64,000 nt of DNA, from contig WTXI01000017.1 of the NCBI GenBank assembly GCA_022376515.1, positions 186,001-250,000 of the forward strand, read 5' to 3'. The notes under the pieces were generated by a model that searched no databases, was not told where the DNA came from, and worked only from the letters and a program-made list of their open reading frames with translations. Shown here piece by piece: positions 1-12,436 of this stretch (positions are counted from its first letter, which is position 1; the number at the start of each line of letters is the position of its first letter). Both the position numbers and the translations under genes were made by a program. This DNA comes from Lactifluus volemus (Eukaryota; Basidiomycota; Agaricomycetes; Russulales; Russulaceae).

Positions 1-100
1 TCCTGACAAATGCTCGTGAAAGCATGATGTGACTACTGCATACTCTTATATATAGTAAATTAACTAGACAGGTACATCCAAATCCCAGTTCTTAGTGATG

Positions 101-3086
101 TCACAGAGGAATACAAGCTGCATATAACCCAATTTCCTTATCTACAGAGTCACTTGAAGCAGGACAATAAAATGAGACAAAATCATCTGGGACAACAAAC
201 ACAAAACGCCAGTAGGTGTGCGGAGGTAGCCCACTACAAGATGTGAGAAACCTGACAAGGCCATCCTTAATGCTGCGATTACGGCCTCCAGTGCACAGAA
301 ACACATTAAGATATCCTCCATATAGTATAAAGGAGTCGAGAGTAACTTGTTGGCCACTTTGGGGTACATAGTAGACATCCGGTTGTATCTTCAGTGTCGA
401 GGTGGAATCGTAGACGAATGTGCTGCAAACGTCAACATGAAGAGAAAAGTCTTGCTGTGCCACTCCAGAAACAGTGGCAGCGTAGGGCCGTTTGGTGCTG
501 AATGAAGCATGCCAGCAGGAATTGACACAGTTCGACCGAACCATTGGTGCAGCATCCAGATCAATACGTGTTCTGAACTGGCGATGGATGAAAGCTTCAA
601 ATATCGAACCAGTCATCCCACGAGCATTGCCAATTCTCGAAAATTTGGCCCACATATCCAACAGCTGATCACCATTGAACTTCTCCAGCCTCTGTACAAC
701 TTGTTGCGCAACTGCAGCCGAGATGAACTCAATTGTAAAGCCCCCAAAACCCAGTCGAGATCCTCGCGGGCGCCGAATCAGGCAGATTTTATGCAAGAAG
801 GTATCATATGACATTTTGACACCATTTGAGAAATGCTCTCTGAAGCGGTCGAGACAAGTGCTGGCAATCGAGGCATCCCGGTCAGCAATATAGGTTGCAA
901 CTTCATCAGGAGTCATTTCAAGGCAAAAACGTGCAGTAGGGCCTAAGAGATCATATCTCTGTAACGCGTCATCTATCCCATTATTTGGAGATAGGTTTTT
1001 CGCGCTGTGGTGGAAGAGAGGGCTCAGCATGAGTGGGTCATGAAAGGAACACACTCACGCATATTCAATCTCCGCCCTTGTCCAAGGATTCATTATCACC
1101 CGATGGGGCATCCATGACTGCGAAAGCCCTGACCAGCGAGCTGGCCGAGGGGGGGTGAGATAGATGGGGAAGACACCTGTTAGCAAAACGTTCAAGGCGC
1201 CCGGAATCCCGGAGGGTGATTGAGAGGAATCAATGATGGTCCATATGCGCGGCCTAAATTTGTTAAAGCCGGCGAATGTGGCAGGGACGACAAGGACCCC
1301 TTCGGAACAGAAGAGGTAGAACACGGATCCTCGAAGCCACAGGCAGACAGACTTGTCCCCAAGGCGTCGACGCAATGCGTAGTAGGCCCAGAACGATTTT
1401 CCTATGCCACGAAGGAGTATCAAAAAACCAACGTTCTCGTATCGATGATAGAGTACTGACCGATTCCGGGCTGACCTGTGACAATAACTGCAGACGGACG
1501 ATCTGACTCGCCCACCTCGTACATTTGTTCAACCCAGTTATATATTCTAAGGTATTCAGCACGAATGAGAAGCCGCCTCCAACCGGTGTCAATAATTGGG
1601 GGGGGATTCGCAGGAAGGAGATCGTCATCATTCTCGTCGTCGTTCTCTTCATCGTTAGGATCATAGACTGAACCCTTAAGAGAAATGTGCCCCTGAGGTA
1701 GAGGATCGCCCCAAAACTGCTCGTAGAATCGCAGGATCGAATCTGTCGGGGATCCATCATATTGCAGTCGATTAAACCCTGAAAACATTTTCTAAGGCGG
1801 CAACGGAGTAACGAGCAACATAAAAGCCGTACCAAAATTAACGTAACAAGGGCCATCATCCACCATTGAAGAGTCTGCGAATAGATATCAGTGTTATAGG
1901 AATGAGAAGTTATCCAAAGGAGAGATGGCAATGAGTCATATGAAAACAAAAGAGATAATGTTTAGTGCTAACACAACGCCCACTTACCCGCTTTATGCCT
2001 TTTACCCCTCTCTTCATCGGAAGCAATGTCACCATGGCCACGCTTGCGGGCGGCTGTGGAGGAGGCATGGGCAAGCACAGAATCGTGGGGTGTGATAACG
2101 GTGGAGTGTGAATGTTGCAGAGCAAAGATACGAGATAAAACACGAGAGGTTGGTCAGTTGAAACGAGAAGCGAGGAAAAGCCGGAAACGACACGGAAGAA
2201 CCGGAGACTCACCACGTTCACCAATAGACGAAACTGGATAGCAAGGTAATGAGCAGAACTTCAACGGGCATGACTGATATGATGAGGTGGCTGACCGTGA
2301 ACGATGTTGGATGTGAAAGACGAACTTGGAGAGATTGCGGCTGTGAAATTGTGTCGAGGCAGTGCCGCCTGATAGACAAACGCTCACACTCACGGGTCGG
2401 GCTGCTTCCTCTAGTGGCGGAAACTTCGATAACAACGCGTAAAGGATCGAGAACTGGCACACCCAAAAAATTGGACGCCAAGCTGTGCCCTTGGAGTAGT
2501 TCGCCGTCACCGGTCTTGCCGAGACTCTCTCGGAGTTCGTTCTCATCTCCAGATATTCTGTATAACCGTATACGGTGGTTGGCTACTCTCCTCAGATCTG
2601 GTTGCGCGTCCTTTATGCGGGGTATAAGATCATCAATGTCTTCACCAGGGCAGATTGCCAGTCGAAAGCTGTCACTGAGAAGGGCCCCTCTCAAGAAACA
2701 GACAATTTTAGATGGCGCATCTAAAGAAACAGAAGATTCAAGGTGAAGACGAGCTTGGATCGCCTCTGCTACGTACCCACTATGACGTGGATGTCGTACT
2801 CAGGAGGCGGTTCAGGGAAAACATTTGATAACCGATAGGCTCCGTACAATAGCTCCCCATGCTCCGAGAGGATGAGCTTCCTGAGTCTTTCATAGGGTAT
2901 GGATATGGAAGCCTTGGGCTTGTAAAGAGCAATGGCTTTTGGATCCACATCACGAAAAGTCACTGATGTCTCATTCTTGATTGCCTTTTGAAGGCCATAG
3001 ACAGTGTCTGTATTTGAAAGTTTGACCTGAAAGATTGCTTCAGGATCTTCAGAACGGACCCAACAATTGAGTGTGAGTTCATTCAT
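101..3086 (-). CDS. Crinkler/RHS-type protein: ubiquitin-like header, P-loop NTPase, degenerate PD-(D/E)XK-like nuclease
   Basis: Multi-exon gene. The first exon from ATG 3086 encodes a Crinkler-type ubiquitin-like header (LNCWVRSEDPEAIF ... LFP-like end FPEPPPEYDIHVIVG). A second header-like exon lies at about 2690-2400 (SDSFRLAICPGEDIDDL). The middle exons (1780-1055) carry an acidic linker, then Walker A VTGQPGIGKSFW, which is split by an intron at about 1420-1460, and a Walker B-like RIWTIIDSS. The C-terminal exon (1054-101) resembles the RHS nuclease domain: a GSIFEAFIH helix, LDSFIL, then LNVFLCTGG. Family members usually have a Q in the last strand (FQFT or similar); here it reads FLCT, so catalysis may be lost. 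The stop is TGA at 101-103. Exons around 1790-2400 are not all resolved. Known family role: NTPase plus nuclease effector or conflict proteins, some acting in nuclei. Function here is inferred from the domains. Confidence 0.7.
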
Positions 3087-3589
3087 ATAGTGGCACGGAC
3101 GAATGATTGAATTTCTGTCTGAGGATTGGTTGTTCACGGAAGCCAACCCCTAACCCCTCTATGAATGGAATAGAACTGCGACACTGATCACGAGGTGGAA
3201 AAAGAAAGAAAGAGAATAACGACATTCCCCGAAATTTTGTCTTTAAGTACCGTACAAGGCTGGAATCCATAACTGATACACGTGATAAGAACATGCAAGT
3301 GACGTCACATTACAAACGTCATTACCGAACTGTGACATTGGGTCCAAGTGGTGCCATGCGGAAATACGAGTGACTTGGAGATTGCCAACCCGAGAGTTCT
3401 TATCGAGTTAGCCCGAGATGGGGGGGGCGGGGGTGTACCGGGCCAAGTCGCCCTTTTCACTGCCTGTTTTGGGCCGGCCCTTCCCAGTAAAGAATGCTTA
3501 CCTAACTGATCTCCCAGCCTCCTAGCTCCTCCTACCCCTCCCAAATGGATATGCTTTTGGGCGCATTGTCCGCCACTGGGCTTTCATGT

Positions 3590-4085
3590 GCGCCCGATCC
3601 TGTCGATCATGACGAATTCGCGATGGCAGATCTTGCCGCCACCATGAATGTGTCAGCTTCGCTATGCAGCAGCAACATCGAACCGCCACCACCACCACCA
3701 TCGTCACAGATACAGCCCTCCCTCATGCGGCGGCCAACGCACAGTGCGCGGCATAGCGTCGATGTGCCCGTTCTCGCGCCTAGGGACCCCCTCTTGTTAC
3801 CGCGCGATTCGAGTCCGGACGCTGCTCTCGGCTCGGGGATTGCGCCTCCCGGGCGTCTGGCGGTGCGTCGGAACAGCGTGCGAAGCGAAATTTCTGGGCA
3901 GAGGAATGGAATTTACGTGTTGAAGCGGAGCAGCCCCGACAACAGGAGCGGGGGTGACAATGACTCGTTTGTGGTTACCCGTTCCCGCGCGCCGTGTCTG
4001 GAGAGTACGTTCCCTCGCCCAGCTCACTGAACGCGCATTCGCCCTCCATGTCCGACTCATTTGAGCGCACATCCTCCAATGAGTG
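3590..4085 (+). pseudogene. Duplicated N-terminal fragment of the septation-type kinase at 7.5-10.6 kb
   Basis: About 495 bp are closely similar to 7550-8025. Both share DPVDHDEFAM, the run of CCACCACCACC codons, APPGRLAVRRNSVRS and SGQRN..IYV. This copy keeps one open frame from 3545 to 4030 (161 codons): low complexity, Ser/Pro/Arg-rich, with no catalytic motif. Homology stops sharply at the shared words TCCTCCAATGAG, just where the other copy continues toward the kinase domain. It is therefore an N-terminal fragment cut off from its gene. It lies on the strand opposite to the two flanking Crinkler genes. Confidence 0.6.
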
Positions 4086-4568
4086 TCCCGACCCACATGG
4101 CTGCCAATGTGGCCTTACCACGCTGCAGACCGCGCACCATGTCCTCACGTGATGCCCTCATTTCAAAGAGGCCCGAGATTCGTTCCTCATCCCAGCGTCC
4201 TCAACGCTATCCATGAATATCCTTTTTAGGACAAAAGCAGGCGGAGAGGCTTTAGCTAAATTCATCGAGATGACCCAGATCCGCCTGTGCCTGTGTGAGG
4301 CCCAGAAGAAGAGACCCTCCCCCAGAAGATCACGGCTGAGCATGTCGCTCTCGCCTTCGCACACCCCCACCCACCCTTCCACCCCCTATGAAAAGTTCCT
4401 CACATTACACCCAACCCACCAGATTCGTTATTCAGTCATTTAGATTATAAAGTAGTTGAGCGCATCTCAGTCTCTTGTGGACTCACAGCGCTATATAAAT
4501 ATGGATCAAAAAAAAACAAAGTAATGGTAGAATTAATGGCCTAAGAACAATCTACAGTTGCTGAGAAA

Positions 4569-7028
4569 CTACTGTTTGATATTAAGGGCAGAAGCAAGTT
4601 TTGAATCAACCTTTTCCACACCCACATGAATGACAGAATGTTTGGGGCTAATAACCTTATTGTGAGATCGGAGCACTTTGACCTGTTCCGATGGTTGCTT
4701 TTTGTCTATCCAGACAAAGGTTGATTGAACCTTGAACCCAGCTGAGATTATCTGCTCACTCCATTTCGGCCACAACATCGTATGGAATTGCTTATCCGAG
4801 TCTTCATGACTCTGGGATAACGTGAATTGAAGGGGGAACATTACAGCATCCCTGGATTGACGATCCAATAGGAGGATCACTCCATCCACAGCCACGAAAT
4901 TGTAGCGAATGGGAATATAAAGACAGGTTGTGTGATCAGTTGAGAGGAACTCGCCGAAGTCTGGGTCTCCCTCGAAGTTCGCAGTAGACATTTGACCAAG
5001 CCGTTGGTCAACAGCCGTTAGTCCATTGCTGGCGATGTTGCTCAGGCAAATTTGTTCGGCCAAGAATCCTTTAATGACGGGATTGTTGAATTGGGAAACA
5101 GCATCGTACCACGATTGCCCCAGGAACGGAGGAACATCGCCATACATTCGCAGCATCAACGTCATCGCTTCAAAAGCGAACCCGCAAGTAAAATGACCGA
5201 TTCCCTCTTGGTCGACGAAAAAGTGTCGCAAATCATAAAGACTTCGATCATTGTCCCAGACATGACCACCCCGGACACATGCCTTCATGATCCCGAGATA
5301 CGTTTTCTGACTCAACGGACCTAGGGATTCATATTTGGTCCTAAAGAATTGACTGACTTGGAGACCGACATTACGCAGATCGGTAATTTCCCGAAATTTC
5401 TGTTCATCAAAGTTGGCCATGTTGAAAAGGTGGCGTAGCAGGAGCGGAATGCGACCGGTGAGATGTTCGACGAGTCGCCGTTGTTCATCCGACAACCACG
5501 GAATTTGACGGTCATGCAGGATAAACCACTGTTCAGTTTCGGCCTACAGGGCGTGAGTATTGTGGAATAATGAGAAGGTATCAGCGCACCTCGCTCATCC
5601 CTCCAAATATCGGGATAACTGAAATCCCACTTTGCTTCCTATAGGCTTCTCGATTGGAGATTTCGTTAGCTGGAGCACTAAATATGTAGCGATGGTTTCC
5701 CCTCAAGATGCCAAGCCAACGTAATGCCTGGACCTTCATTTCCTTGAGGCTATCATCCGGTGTGGTCTCCAAAGCGTTCACTTGGTCGACGATGACGTAG
5801 AGATTAGTCCCCATTGAACGAATCCATGCGTCGACGTTGTGGCGATCTATTATGGTTCCAAGGACAGGCGAGTCGTAGAACGCGAAGTGATATGCAGCCC
5901 ACATCGTGCTTGTTGGATCCTGAAGCAACCTGGAGCAATCCGGAATGTAGAAGACGCGATTTCTTGCACGAACGAGTTGAAATACAAGCGCAGCAAGGAG
6001 ATGTGATTTCCCTGAACCAGACGTCCCGTACAGGTATAGGCTTTCGGATCGCTCCAGAAAAGGCTCGCTCTCGAGACGCTTTTGCAATTGGTGAAACTGA
6101 GATCTCCCCATATATTCAAAGTGCTTGATGCCCTTGATTTCCTTGGATTGAAATCGCTGGAAAGGCATTGAGAACGGCGAAGGGAAAGGAAGGGCTGTAA
6201 TTTTCGAAGGATCGGACAAGTCCAGATTATCCGGCATGGCTTTGATTGCTCCATGGATCGCTTCACAACGGGTCTTTACATCCAGTACATCTCCCTCAAT
6301 CTCCTTGCGCTTCACTGCCTGACCATCTTCTTCTGTTGCAGACCGTAAGCGCTTCCGAGAGGCTGAGAAAGAGACAACGGTGGGAAACAGATGCGACAAG
6401 CACGTAAGTCATGTGTTGAGTTGAGATAGGAGTGATGAGGACGATCGAAACAAAGTTGTGCAAGTGAGGTGAGAAGTTCAACGATATCGTCAGTTCTGCT
6501 CATACATGAACAATGAGCCAGCAATACTCACCACTTGGACTAGACGGTCGCTGAACCACAATGTGGAGATGCTTATGGGATGGCGGTTCGGGAAATAGCT
6601 CCCCCACTATTTCTCCAGAACTCAAGTTACTCGAATACGCGTCGATGTCACCCAAGGCCTCTAATCGCTGCACGAGACTTTTATCTGGATCGATAGGAAC
6701 CATCTCATTGAGCTGAAAGAAAATGTCAGAAGGCGCACGCCCTTGGTATTAAGGAAACCACCTTCCAAAGATCCAAATGGTGAGATTTTATGTTATTGGG
6801 ACTTTCGATTGACTTCGTTATCAATCCCTTCAATTGAGTGACGTTGGCACCAATCGGAATGTCGTAGACGTGGTATGGTGTTGGATCGCCTTCCACTAAA
6901 CACCAGAGAATTCGGGATTCCTGTGGGGACATGGTGGGGAATATTGAAGGACAGCGGTATTGAACAAGAGGTGGGCGAGGGTTAAAGTTTGAAGTAGGAA
7001 AGGATCTGTTAGACTGGAATTCACTCAT
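4569..7028 (-). CDS. Crinkler/RHS-type protein with P-loop NTPase and PD-(D/E)XK-like nuclease domain
   Basis: A second Crinkler-type gene in the same orientation as the first. ATG is at 7028; a second in-frame ATG at 6932 begins SPQESRILWCLVEGD and may be the true start. Exon 1 is the ubiquitin-like header (YHVYDIPIGANVTQLKGLI). Exon 2 (about 6703-6530) ends it with ELFPEPPSHKHLHIVVQ. The large exon 6360-5581 carries Walker A YGTSGSGKSHLL and Walker B-like LYVIVDQVNAL. It splices across about 5581-5535 into the last exon, which reads ETEQWF...DEQRRLVEHL. The C-terminus has VDGVILLL followed by FPLQFTLSQSH, the D...QxT pattern of PD-(D/E)XK enzymes, intact here unlike its neighbour. Stop TAG is at 4569-4571. 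All frames read appear open, so it is probably functional. Known family: Crinkler-RHS NTPase-nuclease proteins, expanded in basidiomycetes. Confidence 0.75.
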
Positions 7029-7154
7029 CGCAATAGGACACTGAACATCGTGTGGCGGAGATTCCGTGACAACGAATCGTCATGCATCATGACGTCACGC
7101 ACAACCAAACAGATGCTACGCTCAGAGCATCCATGAAAAAACATAACGATTCTG

Positions 7155-7365
7155 TGATGATATAGCCTCGAAAGTCGCTCGGGGTGGCGCACCTCCTTAG
7201 CTTTAGAGTATGTTACTACCACCACCACCGCACTGAGCTGTCATCCTCTCTATTGTGGTTGGTGGAGGGGTGTCGCGGCAAAAACGATTGTGACCTTGAC
7301 CTTGGTGCTTTACGCCTCTCGGAGTGTGATCTTCGTGTGTCGGGCAAACTCGTGCATCTTGAGTG
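7155..7365. repeat. Dispersed repeat R1, copy 1
   Basis: About 200 bp are shared with 18508-18742. Both contain GGCGCACCTCCTTA, a CCACCACCACCGCAC tract, TGGTTGGTGGAGGGGTGTCG and a GTGACCTTGAC motif. It lies in the 5' flank of the second Crinkler gene, next to the kinase pseudogene. No coding potential was seen. Confidence 0.6.
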
Positions 7366-7540
7366 GGGGCGCCGGCCCCTCACGTTCGTGCGTTTTCTAT
7401 GAGTGGGAGCCCCTGTGGTGGTAGCCAGAGTCGGGTTGAGAATGGCTCGGGAAATGGCTGAATGACTTTCTGGACGCACCCAAGCGCAGAATTACGCATC
7501 TTCTCGCCCGATCGCGATCAGGAAGCCTTCTCCATCTTCG

Positions 7541-10500
7541 TTGGCATTATCCGCGGCCGATCCTGTCGATCATGACGAATTCGCGATGGGAGATCTGGCC
7601 GCAGCAGCATCGAACCGCCACCACCACCACCATCGTCACAGATACAGCCCTCCCCCACGCGGCGGCCAACCCACCGTGCGCGGCATAGCGTCGATGCGCC
7701 CGTTCTCGCGCCTAGGGACACCCTCTTGTTGCCGCGCGATTCGAGCCCGGACGCCGCTCTCGGCTCGGGAATTGCGCCTGATTGCGCCTCCCGGGCGTCT
7801 GGCGGTGCGTCGGAATAGCGTGCGAAGCGGAATCTCTGGGCAGAGGAATGAGATTTACGTGCCGAGGCGGAGCAGCCCCGACAACGGGAGCGGGGGTGAC
7901 AACGACTCGTTCGTGGCCACCCCGTTCCCGCGCGCCGTGTCTGGAGAGTACATTCCCTCACCCAGCTCACTGAACGCGCCTTTGCCCTCCATGTCCGACT
8001 CGTTTGAGCGCACGTCCTCCAATGAGCGTCGTAGTACCGGCTCGGGTTCGGGTTCAAGTTTGGGGCCGGGTAAGGTAAATGGCGCTGCGCAGTCGCTACT
8101 ACCTCCGCGCGGTCGGTTCCAAAGTGAGGTGGACGGAGCGAGCTCACGCCGCCGACGTCCACGACCGAACTCTTACGATGAATTTGGGGCCAAGCCGCGC
8201 CGATCCCGCTTTGAGAGCATGGTCAATCTCGGCGTTGCATTGGGGAGCACGCGATCTCCAGCGACCTGATGAGATACTACAGAGGGTAGCGTGTCGCGGC
8301 AGACGTTGGTGGTGAGGGAGGAGGGCAAGGCACCGACGCACTTTGTAGGCATTTCCAACTGCTCTCTTTGGAGACCGGTGTTTGATTGGCGTCGCTTATT
8401 TTTAGCAACTTGACAATTGCATTGGCCGCGGACAGTTCGGGTGTTTATCGTGCGCTCAACTTGAACACGGGGCAGATATACAGTATGGTACTGTACATGC
8501 TAGAAATCAAAGCTGGTGTTGACTGAGATTGTGGATGCTGAGATATTCCAAGATTACGAACCTCTGGTGGGCGATAGTAGTACATTTGTACATTTAGCGG
8601 ACTTTGAATCAACTTGGGTATAGCTGTTCAGCCTGTGTGTGACATTGTGTGACTTGACGATCGAGTGGTCCTGACGATGATATAGTCCCGAGACAAGAAT
8701 ACGCTTAGCATCATACTCGAGTGCGTGTTCCACTCACCGCTATTTATCGTTCGCTTAGCCTCCTTCTTGCCACTACTGCACATTGTGCATCGTCGCGGCG
8801 CTCATCACCACGTGTGCAGATATACCGAGGATGGGTCAACTCTCAAGGCGTTTAGCAAGTTGAACGCTGGTGGTGAGTTACGTGGTCAAGATCCTCTAGG
8901 GTCTGGACTACCTCCACCGCAGCGACGTCGTGCACTGCGATCTCAAAGCGGCGAGCATCCTGACGACCAAGACAGGGAATTGAACATGAAGCTCACCAAC
9001 TTTGGCGTCTCGCTCAACCTGTGTGCGATGGGACGCGAGAACAAGGACGTGGCACGCCCAACTGGATGTCACCGGACGTCATCCAGCTCAAGGGCGCATC
9101 GACAAAATCCGACATATGGTCTCTTGGATGCACGGTCATCGAGTTGCTCACCGGACGGCCCCCGTATGGCGATATCGCAAACGCCATGACTGGTGAGGGA
9201 ATCCTTTTTTTATATATCCTTGATGATCAAGGACTTGATTATCGATGACAGTGATGTTCCGGATAGTGGAAGACAACTGCCCGCCTATTCCTGAACGCTT
9301 TGCGCAGCCACTCGCCAGTCTTTTGAGGGAGTGTTTCCGCAAGGACCTGACTGAGCGACCAAGCGCGGAAGAACTGTTTGAGCATGAGTGGTTGAAAAAC
9401 CATTGGGGCTTGAACAAGGTAAGTAAAAAAGGAGCCATAATCTTATGGCCTTCGTTCCCCCGCGGATGAGAGCTGATTGTCCGCAGGACCTGCGACCGCA
9501 AGACAACATCCCGTTCCTCCGCCGGGTAAGCGCAGATCTACAAAAGAACGATGCCGCGGGCCACCTTATTGCGAACCTCGACTTGGTCGATCCGTCGCTT
9601 CCTGAGTTTGTACGGGCGAGCGTTGATGACGACGTCTTGTCGAGTTCACCAGTTGTCGCTCGTTTGTCAGCGCCAATGCATCCCCAGCTGTACCGGAACT
9701 CCCGCAAAGCTGACCCAGACTGGTTTTTATATGCGCGAGCATACCTTCGTAAAGACGACCTTCAGCAAGCGTACGTACTTTCTCTCTTGCTCTGCAACGG
9801 GGCGTGGGGGCGCCTGTAACTGATCATCGCGCCTTAAATAGCCGTCAGCTGTCAGGTGCGCATATGATGGAACTTGTCAAAAAGGGCGTTTTGTGCTCGC
9901 ACTGCAGTCTTATAGCCCACGCGAAATGCTCCGGCCTGTCGCCGCCGACGTGCGACCTTCGATGGAAGCTGCTCATGTATGCTCAGCTCGCAGAACGTAG
10001 CAGTCCTATCGACAGCATCGGATGGGTTCTGTGCGAGTTCGTCGCGTGGCAGTCTCGATCGTGAGCGCGCAAGCTCGCCCCCGCTCTCTGCGTCGTCTCC
10101 TCCGCATCCACCCGTAGCGTATAAAGTCCTGTCCCCATTCAAACGTTCGCACGCCTCAGTCTCCCCCAATTCTACACACTCAAATTCATCCATCTCCCTC
10201 GCTGGCGCCACCCAACACCAACTGCATCAATAGTTCCTGCTACCCGAAGTCAACGTGATCACGCGCAAGTTGTCCCTCATCCTGATGCGCCAACGAGAGC
10301 CGACCACGTTCAAGGATAGGGCGCGTCCTCTGTCGATCTCCAGCATCAGTTCCGAACCGCAATCTCTACATTCGAACAGCATAAAGAGCTTGCGGACAGC
10401 CGCCGAGAGCATCTCGAGCCGCGCCGCACACGCCGAATTGTCCGCGGCGGCGACCGACTCGTCCTTCATCATCGACGCACCAGTAACGTCCGCCACCGCA

Positions 10501-10620
10501 CAAAGCGCTCTTTCCGGTGGTTCGACCGTGCCAGACGGTGGCAGGACGATGCGTTGCCCGCTTCGACCTCTGCTCAGTTGGGGTCGTCCTTGAAATCTCC
10601 TGCTGTCGGATCTGCGCGGG
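7541..10620 (+). pseudogene. Decayed septation-initiation-type Ser/Thr kinase (SepH/Cdc7/Cdc15-like) with C1-type zinc finger
   Basis: Pieces of one kinase lie in order with broken frames. The Ser/Arg-rich N-terminus is at 7550-8260. A linker (RQTLVVREEGKAPTHF) is near 8295-8345. A glycine loop IGRGQFG is at about 8420-8440, and a frameshift precedes YRALNLNTGQ. The catalytic loop VVHCDLKAAS (usual N replaced by S) is at about 8922-8952; the frame has TAG before GLDYLHRSD and TGA after TTKTGN. The activation and C-lobe segment [14 protein letters not shown]...[10 protein letters not shown] is at 9066-9180, and VMFRIVEDNCPPIPE...RPSAEELFEHEWLK is at 9247-9405. A C1-like finger (EHTFVKTTFSK, VLCSHCSLIAHAKC) is at about 9740-9935, then a Ser-rich tail to about 10600. 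Known role of the family: control of cytokinesis. Multiple stops and shifts indicate that this copy is dead. Confidence 0.7.
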
Positions 10621-11867
10621 ATACGCACCGGACACGACGCGGGCGCTACGAGCCGAAAAATTTAAGTGGACATTGCTCCATTCAATAAAAAAAATGTTAC
10701 TCCCTTCCCACCCACCATCTCGTATTCTGTATTTTCCTTTTAGCATATCTTGCACATCTCTTACTCTCTGTTATATGGCCGAGTTTTTTACCATCCAACT
10801 TTTTTGTATGATATGAGTGGTTGTCGATACCTTCCTTGGACATCACGTAATACTTTTTCCGCGCCTTTTCGCTTCAACCTCATCCCCCACATTTCAACCA
10901 CGGACTTTTCTTTTCTTTTTTTATTACACGTACGCGCATCTTACATCACATGGTTACCTTTCCTTAACGCCCAGACATACGCATCTATCATCATCAACCT
11001 ATTGACACCCCCTCGAGCACCATACCGCTACCGTAAATTACGAACTAGCATTCTACAGTATTACGATTTGTCGAAGAACTTTCTGGGGGAAATAAAACAT
11101 ACAACCCAAAACTCCATTCAAATTTGGTGTGGTTGGGAGAACTTGACCTGGCAGAAGCCTCCCCTGACAAAAGTGGATCCGCGTGCACGACCTGATCAAT
11201 CCTTTGCACCGCCTTCCCGTTTTCCATGGCCGTAATGTCATACACACTCCTGCAAACCAAGTGGCTTTCACCTGTGTTTCCGAGTTCCCAATGTCAAAGG
11301 GCCCGGCAAGACAAGGCATATCAAGAGACACAGAACTGACCAACTGACGACTACTACGTGTGCTAAGATCGAATGAACGAACCGTACAGTGTCACATGAA
11401 CACGCCACAGTCTGGGGGTCAACTGGCGGGGGCTTGGCTAGGTCCTCGTTTGCATTCAGGTCCCATCACCACGCATGCACACTCCCGTGATGTGCCCCCC
11501 CTCCACACGTCTAGCACGTTCATGCAGCGCTACCCTCGTTCGGGCTGCACGCCTCTTCGGCGTTGGGACGTGACGTCTAACCTTTTTTCGCAACGAAACT
11601 GGCTAGATCTCAATGCATTGCATTGCCATGCGTGCACATTGTGTGATGTGTTCCCCCTCCACGTGTCTGACACTTTCACGGATCTGCACGCTGCCATTTG
11701 ATTCCCCTGCCATTATAATCTGGTTTGAGGCGCGTCTAGTAACCTTTTCCTCAACACACCAGACTACTGGCAATATCAAAGGTGGGGCATCTCTCTTTAG
11801 CTAGGACTCGAATAGCACGAATAGACCATCAGCGTCATAGATCCTAAACCCTTCAACGTCTCCAACA
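10621..11867. other. Intergenic stretch, nothing recognised
   Basis: T- and C-rich DNA with short spurious frames in all phases. No splice-supported gene, tRNA or clear repeat was seen. Near 11625-11690 the phrase GTGATGTG..CCCCCTCCACRYGTCT repeats one found near 11490-11510, suggesting a small local duplication. Confidence 0.4.
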
Positions 11868-12436
11868 ATGATTGCCTGGCTACTTCGATTTCTCATCGTC
11901 TTCGAGTCCGCCGTACTCGCGTACCAATACTCGGATTCCACATATCCGCAGACATATGCCACAGGGCACGCGATGTTGGCATTGGCCTGTATCAGTCTCT
12001 TCTTCTCAGTCACCGCCATCGTCGCGCCAATGTTACCCGTTATCTCAAGGCCTCGTTCAGATCGCTGGGTAAAATGGCATCGTACGTCGCTTGCGCTCGT
12101 ACACCCAATTCACTACTGAGTATAACAGGCACTATCTCTCTGATAGTTTGCGCTGTATGCTTCATCGCACAGTCGTCGATATTGGTATCTGGAATACAAT
12201 ATCCGTCATCCGAATCGTATCAAGCAGGAATCATGGTCGTACCTCTCATCCGTTTCATCTGCAGTGTCATATCGCGCAGAAAACCAGACGAAGCCCATGG
12301 ACAAGCTCACACACAGCCCATGGAAAACCAGGCTAGCAAGCGCATGAATGGAGAGAGGGCTAAACCGAAAAGGCACGAGTCCAAACGACTCGAAAGGACC
12401 CGGAGCGGCGGCTGGATTCGAAGGCTGCTGCCCTGA
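11868..12436 (+). CDS. Small predicted multi-pass membrane protein, two exons
   Basis: Exon 1 (11868-12081) begins MIAWLLRFLIVFESAVLAY and has two hydrophobic helices (residues about 3-20 and 33-58). A 47-bp intron (12082-12128) has a perfect GTACGT donor and ends AACAG. It joins a phase-1 codon to exon 2, which encodes a third helix (TISLIVCAVCFIAQSSILV) and a fourth weaker one (IMVVPLIRFICSVI). A long basic tail follows (residues about 125-174, rich in K, R and E). The predicted protein is about 173 residues. I do not recognise the family. The clean splice and continuous hydrophobic pattern argue for a real gene. An additional upstream exon is possible. Confidence 0.5.
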
